Assembly (NCBI GenBank): GCA_017624895.1
Contig: JAGAMB010000033.1
Coordinates: 1 to 39,973, forward strand
Source of the DNA: Ruminococcus sp.
GTDB lineage: Bacteria > Bacillota > Clostridia > Oscillospirales > Ruminococcaceae
Direction: 5' to 3'
Length of the DNA: 39,973 bases
The notes under the pieces were generated by a model. The model did not search any database. It saw only the letters and a program-made list of their open reading frames with translations, and was not told the origin of the DNA. Position 1 is the first letter of the stretch. Each line of letters begins with the position of its first letter. Made by a program: the position numbers and the translations under genes. This document shows, piece after piece, positions 7,284 to 14,276 of the stretch.

Positions 7284-7327
7284 TTTTGTTTTCCTCCATA
7301 ATATTTATATATTTTATCAGAATAGAC

Positions 7328-8128
7328 TTATTCTGATATATTCTTAGCTTTGTCCCAGTAAACATCAAGTTCTTCAATAGGGAGATTTTTCATATCCAGG
7401 GACTCTTTTCTCACAAGCTCCTCCGTAATGGAAAAACGCTTGATGAATTTATCCGTAGAAGCGCGGAGTGCCTGTTCAGCGTCAATGCCAAGATGACGAG
7501 CAGCATTTACACAGGAGAAAAGCAGATCGCCAAGCTCCTCCTCCATATTTGCCTTATCGTTGTTCTGAATAGCCTTATCAAGCTCTGCCTTCTCGGCGGA
7601 AATACAAGCCACAGCGTCCTCGGCACAGCGGAAATCCATACCTGCCCTCATAGCGCGCTTACCTACCTTTTGCGCTCTCATAAGAGCAGGGAGGGTACTT
7701 GCAACGCTTTTAAGGGTATCGGTGTATGTTTCCTGTCCCTTTGTTTCCATTTTAATAGCATCCCAGTTTTTCAGCACCTCGTCAGAGGTATCAGCCTTGA
7801 CCTCTCCGAAAACGTGAGGATGGCGGACGATAAGCTTTTTGCATACTTCGTCGCACACCTCATCAAAGGTAAAGCTGTTCTGTTCTTCTTCGATGCGCGT
7901 ATGGAAAACCACCTGCAAAAGAACATCGCCTAATTCCTCGCGGAGAAGGGCAGTATCTTTAAGGTCGATAGCTTCCAGAACCTCGCAGGTTTCCTCTAAG
8001 AAGTCGCTTCTGATGGATTCGTGAGTTTGCTCTCTGTCCCAAGGGCAGCCGCCCTCTGAACGGAGAAGTCTTACAATGTCGAGCAAATCCCCGATAGAAT
8101 AATTATTTTTCTGCTGATATTCAACCAT
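7328..8128 (-). CDS. mazG: Nucleoside triphosphate pyrophosphohydrolase MazG
   Basis: A two-domain all-alpha NTP pyrophosphohydrolase of 266 aa that cleaves (d)NTPs, thought to clear non-canonical nucleotides. The N-terminal domain has GGCPWDREQTHESIRSDFLEETCEVLEAID, the MazG signature with its metal-binding EExxE/ExxD carboxylates. The second domain repeats the pattern as NMEEELGDLLFSCVNAARHLGIDAEQALR. AAGGAG precedes the ATG at about 10 nt. The gene heads the mazG-hup-rqcP run and has its own promoter (8196-8224). In Bacillus the equivalent YabN carries an extra methyltransferase domain; here only the MazG part is present. Confidence 0.95.
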   Translation of the reverse strand: MVEYQQKNNYSIGDLLDIVRLLRSEGGCPWDREQTHESIRSDFLEETCEVLEAIDLKDTALLREELGDVLLQVVFHTRIEEEQNSFTFDEVCDEVCKKLIVRHPHVFGEVKADTSDEVLKNWDAIKMETKGQETYTDTLKSVASTLPALMRAQKVGKRAMRAGMDFRCAEDAVACISAEKAELDKAIQNNDKANMEEELGDLLFSCVNAARHLGIDAEQALRASTDKFIKRFSITEELVRKESLDMKNLPIEELDVYWDKAKNISE

Positions 8129-8310
8129 AGAAAAAGCACTCCTTATGATGTGGCTGCCGGCTCCGTATTATTCAGGAGCTGAGCGTCCACAAATAATAAT
8201 ACAATATATTGCCGAAAAATGCAAGTTATTTTTGAAATTTCGTATCAATTGCAGAATATGCAATTATATACTGCTGAAATTTGTACACTTTAACAAGATA
8301 ACGCGGTGCA
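8129..8310. other. Intergenic region between trpS and mazG
   Basis: The stretch holds the mazG promoter and a short inverted repeat, GCTCC...GGAGC (8160-8179), in the mazG leader. I see no T-tract terminator for trpS, so some readthrough from trpS to mazG is possible. Confidence 0.5.
8196..8224 (-). promoter_or_regulatory. Promoter of mazG
   Basis: On the minus strand TTGCAT, 17-nt spacer and TATTAT, each one mismatch from a good sigma-A box. The -10 lies about 70 nt from the mazG start. Confidence 0.55.
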
Positions 8311-9309
8311 TTAACCCTTATCCACAAAGCCTACCTTGCGGTAAACCTTGTTGAGGACACGCTGAGAATAGCGGAGAGCCTTTTCAGCGCCTGCCGTATA
8401 ACATTCTTTAAGGTAAGCCTTATCCTGAATAAGACGAGCAAATTCGCTTCTTACAGGTTCAAGATGGTCTGCAACAGCTTCGCCTACAGCTATTTTGAAA
8501 TCGCCATAGCCCTTGCCTGCAAATTCCGCCTCGATAGCAGCGAAATCCTTGCCTGTAACGCTGGAATAAATAGTCATAAGGTTATTTATGCCGTCTTTGC
8601 CCTCACGGTATACGACCTCTGCCTCGCTGTCTGTAACAGCTCTCTTGCACTTGCGGATAATTGTATCCTTATCATCAAGTATAAGTATGCAGGCATTGGG
8701 GTTTTCGTCGGATTTTGACATTTTCTTTGTAGGCTCCTGCAATGACATTACCTTTGCGCCGATTTCAGCGATATAAGGCTCAGGAACAGTGAAAAAATCG
8801 CCATAACGCTGATTGAAGCGCTGAGCAATATTTCTTGCAAGCTCCAGATGCTGCTTCTGGTCAACGCCAACGGGAACCAGATCCGCATTATAAGCGAGAA
8901 TATCCGCAGCCATAAGAGAAGGATAGGTGAAAAGTCCCGCATTTATATCGTCGGGGTGTTTCTGACTTTTATCCTTGAACTGCGTCATACGGCTCAGTTC
9001 ACCGAACTGAGTATTGCAGCAGAGAATCCAGTTAAGCTCGGCATGAGTTTTAACGTGGCTCTGAATAAATAGTATGGATTTTTCAACATCAATTCCACAC
9101 GCCATAAGAAGTGCATAGGAATTAAGGGTATTCTGTCGGAGCTTAACGGGATCCTGACGGACAGTAATAGCATGCATATCAACAACGCAGTAAATGCAGT
9201 TATATTCGTCCTGAAGCGGTCCCCAGTTGCGGACAGCGCCGATATAGTTGCCGAGGGTAAATGTACCTGTAGGCTGAATACCGCTGAAAATAAGTTTTTT
9301 ATCTTCCAT
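8311..9309 (-). CDS. trpS: Tryptophanyl-tRNA synthetase
   Basis: Class I synthetase that charges tRNA-Trp. The N-terminus KLIFSGIQPTGTFTLGNYIGA contains the HIGH-like TLGNYIG, and KMSKS is intact at residues 196-200 (PTKKMSKSDENPNA). CxVDMHAIT and the tryptophan-pocket segment YNADLVPVGVDQKQHLELAR are typical. At 332 aa it is full length. AAGGAG lies about 11 nt before the ATG. It follows the 171-aa unknown gene by only 20 bp on the same strand, so they are probably co-transcribed. I see no T-box leader directly in front of trpS. Confidence 0.97.
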   Translation of the reverse strand: MEDKKLIFSGIQPTGTFTLGNYIGAVRNWGPLQDEYNCIYCVVDMHAITVRQDPVKLRQNTLNSYALLMACGIDVEKSILFIQSHVKTHAELNWILCCNTQFGELSRMTQFKDKSQKHPDDINAGLFTYPSLMAADILAYNADLVPVGVDQKQHLELARNIAQRFNQRYGDFFTVPEPYIAEIGAKVMSLQEPTKKMSKSDENPNACILILDDKDTIIRKCKRAVTDSEAEVVYREGKDGINNLMTIYSSVTGKDFAAIEAEFAGKGYGDFKIAVGEAVADHLEPVRSEFARLIQDKAYLKECYTAGAEKALRYSQRVLNKVYRKVGFVDKG

Positions 9310-9329
9310 TTGGGGTAAAACTCCTTAGA

Positions 9330-9845
9330 TTAGTTATTGCCTTTTCTGTTTGCAAGCTCATCTTTAAGCTGGCAGCTTCTAAGCTCACTGAGAACCTTCT
9401 GATAGAGTACATAAACTGTACGCTTTTCGATTTCGTTCTCAGGAATGATTCCGGGAGCAAATTCAGTTCTGTATACTCCACTCTTTGTAAGGAGGAATAC
9501 ATTGTGAACTCTGCCTCTGGGAAGGTCAAATTTTGTTGTTTTCTCACATTTGGGGAGAAGTGTATTTGAAGCAGCTACAAGGTTGTGAGCAGCCTGAACG
9601 AGAGATCTGTACTTCTGTGAAGCGCCTGTATACTCGCCGCCGTTGTTGAAATAGAGGTTAGCTGCACCGTTGATGAAGCATACCATAGAGGTGAGTACGT
9701 TATTGGGCATAGGGATATCAATAACGATGCCGTAAACATCGTTCTTTCTGAAATTTCCCTTGAAGAAGCTGATGGGGAAGTTGAGAGCCTGATTTCTTGT
9801 CATCAGGTATTTCTGTGTAACGGGATATCTATCTACTGTAGCCAT
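9330..9845 (-). CDS. Conserved-looking protein of unknown function upstream of trpS
   Basis: I do not recognise this 171-residue protein. It is soluble, without signal peptide or membrane helix. Its central part runs as alternating strands and helices: VYGIVIDIPM, NVLTSMVCFINGAANLYF, a helix SLVQAAHNLVAAS, then VHNVFLLTKSGVYRTEF. This beta-helix-beta pattern is reminiscent of small profilin-like or roadblock folds, which is only an impression. The C-terminus is helical and charged. An AAAGGAAA site lies 8-9 nt before the ATG. The 20-bp gap to trpS implies an operon, but no tRNA-linked motif is visible. Downstream coupling suggests a housekeeping role. Confidence 0.75.
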   Translation of the reverse strand: MATVDRYPVTQKYLMTRNQALNFPISFFKGNFRKNDVYGIVIDIPMPNNVLTSMVCFINGAANLYFNNGGEYTGASQKYRSLVQAAHNLVAASNTLLPKCEKTTKFDLPRGRVHNVFLLTKSGVYRTEFAPGIIPENEIEKRTVYVLYQKVLSELRSCQLKDELANRKGNN

Positions 9846-9973
9846 AATTTTTATTTCCTTTCAAAAATGTTTTTTATTCTCTTTTTTATACCTATCACTG
9901 AAACGTCAGTAAACAACGCTGACAAAAGCATTTATGCCATTATATCTGCCGGCTGTTGTTTCAGGGATCGGTA

Positions 9974-11167
9974 TTAATCTAAAACATCTCTTGTCATTCC
10001 TGCAAGTTTTTCCATTCCCTCCATAATCTGTTCGTTTGTGGGAGTGGAATAGTTAAGGCGGAATGAGTGGCTTATTTCGTTTTCGGAAATGCTGAAAGAG
10101 TTTCCGGGAACGACAGCAACCTTATAATCCTGAACTGCCTTTTTGCAGAAAGCGTTCATATCGCAGTCATCAGGGAGAGTACACCATATGAACAGACCGC
10201 CCTCAGGCTTGATATAGCTGATTTTCTTTGAGAAACCGTTGTCGATATAGCTGCACATAAGCTCGCTCTTTTGACGGTATATCTCACGGAGCTTGTTAAA
10301 GTGAGCCTCGCGGTCAACAGTTGTCATAAAGCGGTGGGAAACCACTTGCGCCCATATATTGGAGTGAACGTCCGAAACCTGCTTGCATACAACGATTTTC
10401 TGAATAATCGGAGCAGGTGCGGAAACAAAGCCGGTTCTGAAGCCTGATGAAATAAGCTTTGAGAAAGTAGAGGAGTAAATTACTCTGCCCTCTGTGTCGA
10501 AGCTCTTGATTGAGGGGATATTTTCACCTGCAAAGCGAAGCTCGCCGTAGGGATCGTCCTCAAGGATAATGAAATCGTAGCGGCAGGCAAGCTCATAAAC
10601 TGCCTTACGCTTTTCGAGGGACATTGTGCGTCCTGTGGGATTTTGGAAATTTGGTATAAGGTAAAGGATCTTTACATTCGGCTGAGTTTTCAGCGCTTCC
10701 TCAAGCTTTTCCAGATCAATTCCGTCGTCTTCCATTTCAACGCCTACAAGATTTACATTATAGGAACGGAAAGCGTTAAGCGAGCCTATGAAGCTGGGTG
10801 ACTCACAGAGGAGAGTATCGCCCTCGTTGAGAAGCACCTTGCAGGAAAGCTCGTTTGCCTGCTGACCGCCTGATGTAATGATGAGGTCATCAAATTCCTT
10901 ATGGAAGCAATTCTTTTCTGTAAGCCAGCCCTTGAGGAAATCACGGAGAGGAGTATAACCCTCTGTGATACTGTACTGGAGAGCGAGAACAGGCTCATCA
11001 CGGAGAAGCTCTGCGGAGATTTCAGCGATACGCTCCGTGGGAAACGCTTCCGGTGCCGGATTGCCTGCCGCAAAAGAAATTACTCCGGGTTCAGAAGTGA
11101 ATTTCAGGATTTCTCTGATAGCCGAAGCCTTTAATCCGCTTACCTTATCGGAAAATTTATATTCCAT
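9974..11167 (-). CDS. PLP-dependent aminotransferase, class I (AAA-type)
   Basis: A fold-type I aminotransferase of 397 aa resembling 2-aminoadipate/aromatic transaminases and the enzyme half of MocR regulators. The start VISFAAGNPAPEAFP and YSITEGYTPLRDFLKGWL are characteristic of this subgroup. The cofactor-binding residues are visible: DDLIITSGGQQA, IPNFQNPTGRTMS, EDDPYGELRF and the Schiff-base lysine in SSTFSKLISSGFR (K237), with a C-terminal arginine in HSFRLNYS. There is no N-terminal HTH, so it is an enzyme rather than a regulator. AAAGGA precedes the ATG by about 12 nt, and a good promoter lies upstream. The amino acid substrate is not determined; aromatic or 2-aminoadipate-like substrates are likely. 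Confidence 0.88.
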   Translation of the reverse strand: MEYKFSDKVSGLKASAIREILKFTSEPGVISFAAGNPAPEAFPTERIAEISAELLRDEPVLALQYSITEGYTPLRDFLKGWLTEKNCFHKEFDDLIITSGGQQANELSCKVLLNEGDTLLCESPSFIGSLNAFRSYNVNLVGVEMEDDGIDLEKLEEALKTQPNVKILYLIPNFQNPTGRTMSLEKRKAVYELACRYDFIILEDDPYGELRFAGENIPSIKSFDTEGRVIYSSTFSKLISSGFRTGFVSAPAPIIQKIVVCKQVSDVHSNIWAQVVSHRFMTTVDREAHFNKLREIYRQKSELMCSYIDNGFSKKISYIKPEGGLFIWCTLPDDCDMNAFCKKAVQDYKVAVVPGNSFSISENEISHSFRLNYSTPTNEQIMEGMEKLAGMTRDVLD

Positions 11168-11248
11168 TTGGTATCGTCCTTTCTATAGAATAGTAATATT
11201 ATCAGATGTTGTTATGAATACACAGATAAGCAGTATATTCTACCTTAT

Positions 11249-11277
11249 ATTATAACACATAATTTTGATTTCTGCAA
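11249..11277 (-). promoter_or_regulatory. Promoter of the aminotransferase gene
   Basis: On the minus strand TTGCAG, 17-nt spacer and perfect TATAAT, about 80 nt from the start codon. It overlaps a candidate promoter for the divergent flippase gene. Confidence 0.75.
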
Positions 11278-11292
11278 CATATATTTTATAAA
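11265..11292 (+). promoter_or_regulatory. Candidate promoter of the flippase gene
   Basis: TTGATT, 16-nt spacer and TATAAA. It shares sequence with the divergent aminotransferase promoter, so the two may exclude each other. Confidence 0.4.
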
Positions 11293-11328
11293 AAATGCAA
11301 AATTTTCTTTTTTAGGGAGCGCAGATTA

Positions 11329-12933
11329 TTGAAAAAGCAGAATTTTATAAAGGGATCAGTAATTCTGATGATATCCGCAGCGGCGGCAAAGGTACTGGGA
11401 GCGATATTCAAAATACCGCTTACAAATCTTCTCGGCGGAGTTGGAATGAGCTATTTCAGCTGTGCATACAGCATATTTTTACCTGTTTATGCCTTTTCTG
11501 TAACGGGACTTTCAACAGCAGTTGCCGCAATGACGGCAAAAAGCTCTGCTCTGGGGATGTATGAAAATATCCGCAGGATAAGGCGGACGGCGCTGTTATT
11601 ATTTTCGCTGGTGGGAGCTGTGGGGAGCCTGCTCATACTCCTCCTTGCAAAGCCTTTCAGCCTTATTTCGTCAGGCAGCGGTGAAGCTGTACTTGCTGTT
11701 GCTATGATAGCGCCATCGGTGTTTTTTGGCTGTATTACGGCGGTGGAACGGGGTTATTATGAGGGTATGGGGAATATGTACCCCACGGCATTTTCACAGG
11801 TTGCAGAGGGTGTTATCAGAGTTGGAGCAGGTCTGTGGCTGTGCAGCTATGTAAACAGCCGCGGCACGGAGCTTATGCGGTATTTCCCGTTTATTACCGA
11901 TGCGCGCGCATTGGCGGCAGCGGCAGGTATTGCGGGCGTGACGCTTTCCTCTTTGGGCGGAATGATATTTTTGGCGGTTGTGAATTTATTTTCCGACAGG
12001 AAAAAATATGGCGGAGAAGCGCATCTTGCGCCGCGTAGGGAGATTGCCTTGGAGCTTATAAAAACATCATTTCCCATTGGAGCAGGTTCAGTTGTGACAA
12101 ATCTGACAGCAATAGTGGATATGGCGACAATAATAGGCTGTATCGGCATTTTTGGTTATAGGGGAGCAGTTCCCTGCGGAGTGGCAGAGGCGGATATACC
12201 GCGGTTTGTCTACGGTTCATTTACAGGAATTGCCCTGACAGTATTCAATCTTGTGCCATCTGTAACGAATATGCTTGGAAAGGGTGTTCTGCCGTGTATT
12301 GCGTCAGCATGGGCGGCAGGAGATAAGGAGGAGCTGCGGCGCGGTACAGTTCAGGCATTGCTCACATCAGCGGTCATAGCAGTTCCGGCGGCGGTGGGAA
12401 TAGGGATTTTATCGCCGCAGATACTTCACATACTTTTTGCAAGGCAGACCGATGAAGCGGAGCTGTGCATAAGCGCATTACGCTGGCTTATGCCGGGAAT
12501 GGTGTGTCTTTGTATGTCATTTTCTGTATTTGCAATGCTTCAGGGAATAGGCAGATCCGCATCACCGCTGAAAATAATGCTTGTGGGGACGGCAGTAAAA
12601 ACAGTTGGCAATATTATATTTGTACCGTTTATGGGAGCAGACGGTGCGGCTGTATCGACTTCCATGTGTTATGCTGTAATACTGGGCTTATCGCTTTTTA
12701 CATATTTCAAAGCAGCAGAAATCGAGATATCACCTGCACCGTTTTTTGCGGTGGTGTATGCAGGCGTATTATGCGGAGCTGCGGCATATCTGGGAGCTGA
12801 CATATGCAGCAGAGCAGCAGGGGATATTTCCGCGGCAATTGCGGCTGTTATATGCGGCGGTATAGTGTATGTTCTTTCGCTGTATCTGCTTTCGGTAAAG
12901 GTAAAAAGGCAGAAGAAAACCGCCTGCATATAG
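11329..12933 (+). CDS. MOP-superfamily flippase (SpoVB/MurJ-like)
   Basis: An integral membrane protein of 534 aa with roughly 14 hydrophobic helices. The N-terminus KGSVILMISAAAAKVLGAIFKIPLTNLLG is the hallmark of the oligosaccharide flippase branch that includes SpoVB and MurJ. Such proteins move lipid-linked sugars (lipid II or polysaccharide repeat units) across the membrane. The start is a TTG: AGGGAG stands about 9 nt ahead and no suitable ATG precedes it; the next in-frame Met (residue 14) would cut into the first helix. The gene stands alone. Its stop lies inside a GC-rich hairpin. SpoVB and lipid II flippases cannot be told apart by eye. Confidence 0.85.
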   Translation: MKKQNFIKGSVILMISAAAAKVLGAIFKIPLTNLLGGVGMSYFSCAYSIFLPVYAFSVTGLSTAVAAMTAKSSALGMYENIRRIRRTALLLFSLVGAVGSLLILLLAKPFSLISSGSGEAVLAVAMIAPSVFFGCITAVERGYYEGMGNMYPTAFSQVAEGVIRVGAGLWLCSYVNSRGTELMRYFPFITDARALAAAAGIAGVTLSSLGGMIFLAVVNLFSDRKKYGGEAHLAPRREIALELIKTSFPIGAGSVVTNLTAIVDMATIIGCIGIFGYRGAVPCGVAEADIPRFVYGSFTGIALTVFNLVPSVTNMLGKGVLPCIASAWAAGDKEELRRGTVQALLTSAVIAVPAAVGIGILSPQILHILFARQTDEAELCISALRWLMPGMVCLCMSFSVFAMLQGIGRSASPLKIMLVGTAVKTVGNIIFVPFMGADGAAVSTSMCYAVILGLSLFTYFKAAEIEISPAPFFAVVYAGVLCGAAAYLGADICSRAAGDISAAIAAVICGGIVYVLSLYLLSVKVKRQKKTACI

Positions 12934-12940
12934 CAGGCGG
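12920..12940 (+). terminator. GC-rich hairpin at the end of the flippase gene
   Basis: CCGCCTGC/GCAGGCGG with a 5-nt loop spans the stop codon. The following bases (CGCGTTCTGTTG) are only weakly T-rich, so it may protect the 3' end or act with the adjacent repeat element rather than end transcription alone. Confidence 0.5.
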
Positions 12941-12944
12941 CGCG

Positions 12945-13046
12945 TTCTGTTGAAAAAGGTGTATATTAATGCGGACACGGCACAACCTGTCCCTACGGAT
13001 TGGCTGTTTTACGTCTTACCGTGTAGGGGCGGATATTATCCGCCCG
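12945..13046. repeat. Intergenic palindromic repeat, family 1, copy 1
   Basis: Starts TTCTGTTGAAAAAGG, carries an imperfect GGACACGG...TGTCC hairpin, and ends with the perfect palindrome GGGCGGATATTATCCGCCC (13027-13045). It matches the right two-thirds of the copy at 35340 over about 100 bp. It fills the gap between convergent genes. Confidence 0.85.
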
Positions 13047-13067
13047 AAAAACATATTAAACGAGTTA

Positions 13068-13637
13068 TCAGTTGAGCTTCACAATATTCTCAGCAGTAAC
13101 ATCAACCTTGATAACGCTTTCCTTATCAGTAATAACATCCTGAGTGGGGAAGAAGCAGACCTGGAAATCATTCTTGTCGGGTGGTACGATAAATCCGCCG
13201 ATAATTCCGGATAATTCGCCGTTTGCCGAGAGAGCGAACGGATTGGGGATATAGTTTTCCATATTATTCTGACCGTAGAGCTGAGTTCTTACATCGAAAT
13301 GAGCCTCCTCGCCGTCGGGATAGAGGATATAGAAGTTATTGAGGATATTAAGATCATATTCCTTGTCGGTATTGTTAGTGATAACAACATCAAGATAGAG
13401 ATATCTGTTGCCCTCCTCGTCAGTTTTGCCTGAGTCGATAACACTATTGAGCTTGAAAGTAGTTTCGTTACTTTCTTTTTCCTCAGCGATATCGGCAACG
13501 ACCTCATTTTTAGCAATACCCTCCTGCTTGTTGAGAGAAACGGAAGATGAGCTTTCCTTGCTGTTTGAACAGCCGGAGAAAGGCACAGCAGCAATAACAG
13601 CTGCAAGGACAACCGGTATAATTCTATATTTTTTCAT
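13068..13637 (-). CDS. Secreted lipoprotein, DUF4352-like Ig fold
   Basis: A 189-residue lipoprotein with signal peptide and lipobox FSGC (Cys23), followed by a Ser/Glu-rich tether. The folded part (about 58-189) has the pattern of small DUF4352-type immunoglobulin-like domains: NRYLYLDVVITNNTDKEYDLNILNNFYILYPDGEEAHFD, then FIVPPDKNDFQVCFFP. Such domains are common in Firmicutes lipoproteins of unknown role. GGAGG precedes the ATG, and a consensus promoter lies upstream. It diverges from the ferredoxin gene. Its 3' end is followed by the repeat palindrome, which may serve as terminator. The family assignment is by pattern only. Confidence 0.8.
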   Translation of the reverse strand: MKKYRIIPVVLAAVIAAVPFSGCSNSKESSSSVSLNKQEGIAKNEVVADIAEEKESNETTFKLNSVIDSGKTDEEGNRYLYLDVVITNNTDKEYDLNILNNFYILYPDGEEAHFDVRTQLYGQNNMENYIPNPFALSANGELSGIIGGFIVPPDKNDFQVCFFPTQDVITDKESVIKVDVTAENIVKLN

Positions 13638-13690
13638 GTTTTTTTCCTCCGATAAAATGCGCGGTAGATCCGCACTATATTTCTTAGTAT

Positions 13691-13720
13691 ATTATAGCAC
13701 AGCTAAGGCTTTGTTGTCAA
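13691..13720 (-). promoter_or_regulatory. Promoter of the DUF4352-like lipoprotein gene
   Basis: On the minus strand consensus TTGACA, 18-nt spacer and TATAAT, about 55 nt from the start codon. Confidence 0.85.
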
Positions 13721-13772
13721 GGATATTCACATAATTTATGATTGATAATAAGCTGATACTAACAAAAAAGAC

Positions 13773-13801
13773 TTGCAATTTTAATTTAATTGTGTTAAAA
13801 T
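13773..13801 (+). promoter_or_regulatory. Promoter of the ferredoxin gene
   Basis: TTGCAA, 17-nt spacer and TAAAAT, about 50 nt from the ferredoxin start. Confidence 0.7.
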
Positions 13802-13850
13802 GAATACAAAGGATAGTATCCTGAAAAAATTCCTATGGAGGTACATAACT

Positions 13851-14021
13851 ATGGCATATGTAATTTCTGATGAGTGCGTAGGCTGCGGAGCTTGCGAGGC
13901 TGAGTGCCCTGTAAGTGCAATTTCCGAGAGCGATGGAAAGTACACAATTGACGCTGATACATGCGTAGATTGCGGTGCTTGCGCAGGTGTTTGTCCTGTT
14001 GGCGCTCCTTCTGCTGAGTAA
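13851..14021 (+). CDS. 2[4Fe-4S] clostridial-type ferredoxin
   Basis: A 56-residue low-potential electron carrier. Two CxxCxxCxxxCP motifs bind two cubane clusters: C9, C12, C15, C19 and C38, C41, C44, C48. The protein is acidic and has no extra domain. In Clostridia such ferredoxins couple pyruvate oxidation to hydrogenase and other redox enzymes. I start at 13851, where TGGAGG lies 9 nt upstream; the 17-residue in-frame extension to 13800 crosses the promoter and ribosome-binding site. It is a single-gene transcript with its own promoter and terminator, consistent with high expression. Confidence 0.97.
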   Translation: MAYVISDECVGCGACEAECPVSAISESDGKYTIDADTCVDCGACAGVCPVGAPSAE

Positions 14022-14035
14022 TTAATACGCATAAC

Positions 14036-14064
14036 AAAAAGGCTGTCTTCGGACAGCTTTTTTT
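14036..14064 (+). terminator. Intrinsic terminator of the ferredoxin gene
   Basis: A-rich lead, GCTGTC/GACAGC stem on a TTCG tetraloop, then seven Ts. Confidence 0.92.
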
Positions 14065-14090
14065 CATTATATTGCAATATACACAAATAC

Positions 14091-14199
14091 TGCAACGTAA
14101 CGTAAAGCAGCAGGGGCGGATATTATCCGCCCACAATTTCGGAACGAAATTCAAACTTTTCGACAATCTCAGGGGACGCTCTCTCTTGCAGAGTATCCA
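14091..14199. repeat. Intergenic palindromic repeat, family 1, copy 2
   Basis: Contains GGGCGGATATTATCCGCCC (14114-14132), an AATTTC/GAAATT hairpin, then a degraded copy of the AGGGGACGCTCT hairpin module (TCTCAGGGGACGCTCTCTC...GCAGAG). The order suggests the element is reversed relative to the copy at 35340. It sits 15 bp upstream of the next promoter. Confidence 0.8.
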
Positions 14200-14214
14200 C
14201 TCTAAAATAAAAAC

Positions 14215-14244
14215 TTGACAGCAAACATAGGAAAATAGTATAAT
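14215..14244 (+). promoter_or_regulatory. Promoter of the second solute-binding lipoprotein operon
   Basis: Consensus TTGACA, 18-nt spacer and TATAAT: the same boxes and spacer length as the promoter at 4195. Confidence 0.88.
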
Positions 14245-14276
14245 AATTAGTGACATAAATTCAAAGGAGTATTCAA

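Noticed and set aside
9846..9973. T-box riboswitch for the trpS operon
   Set aside because: The 128-bp leader is too short for a T-box, and I found no AGGGTGGNACCGCG-type antiterminator sequence.
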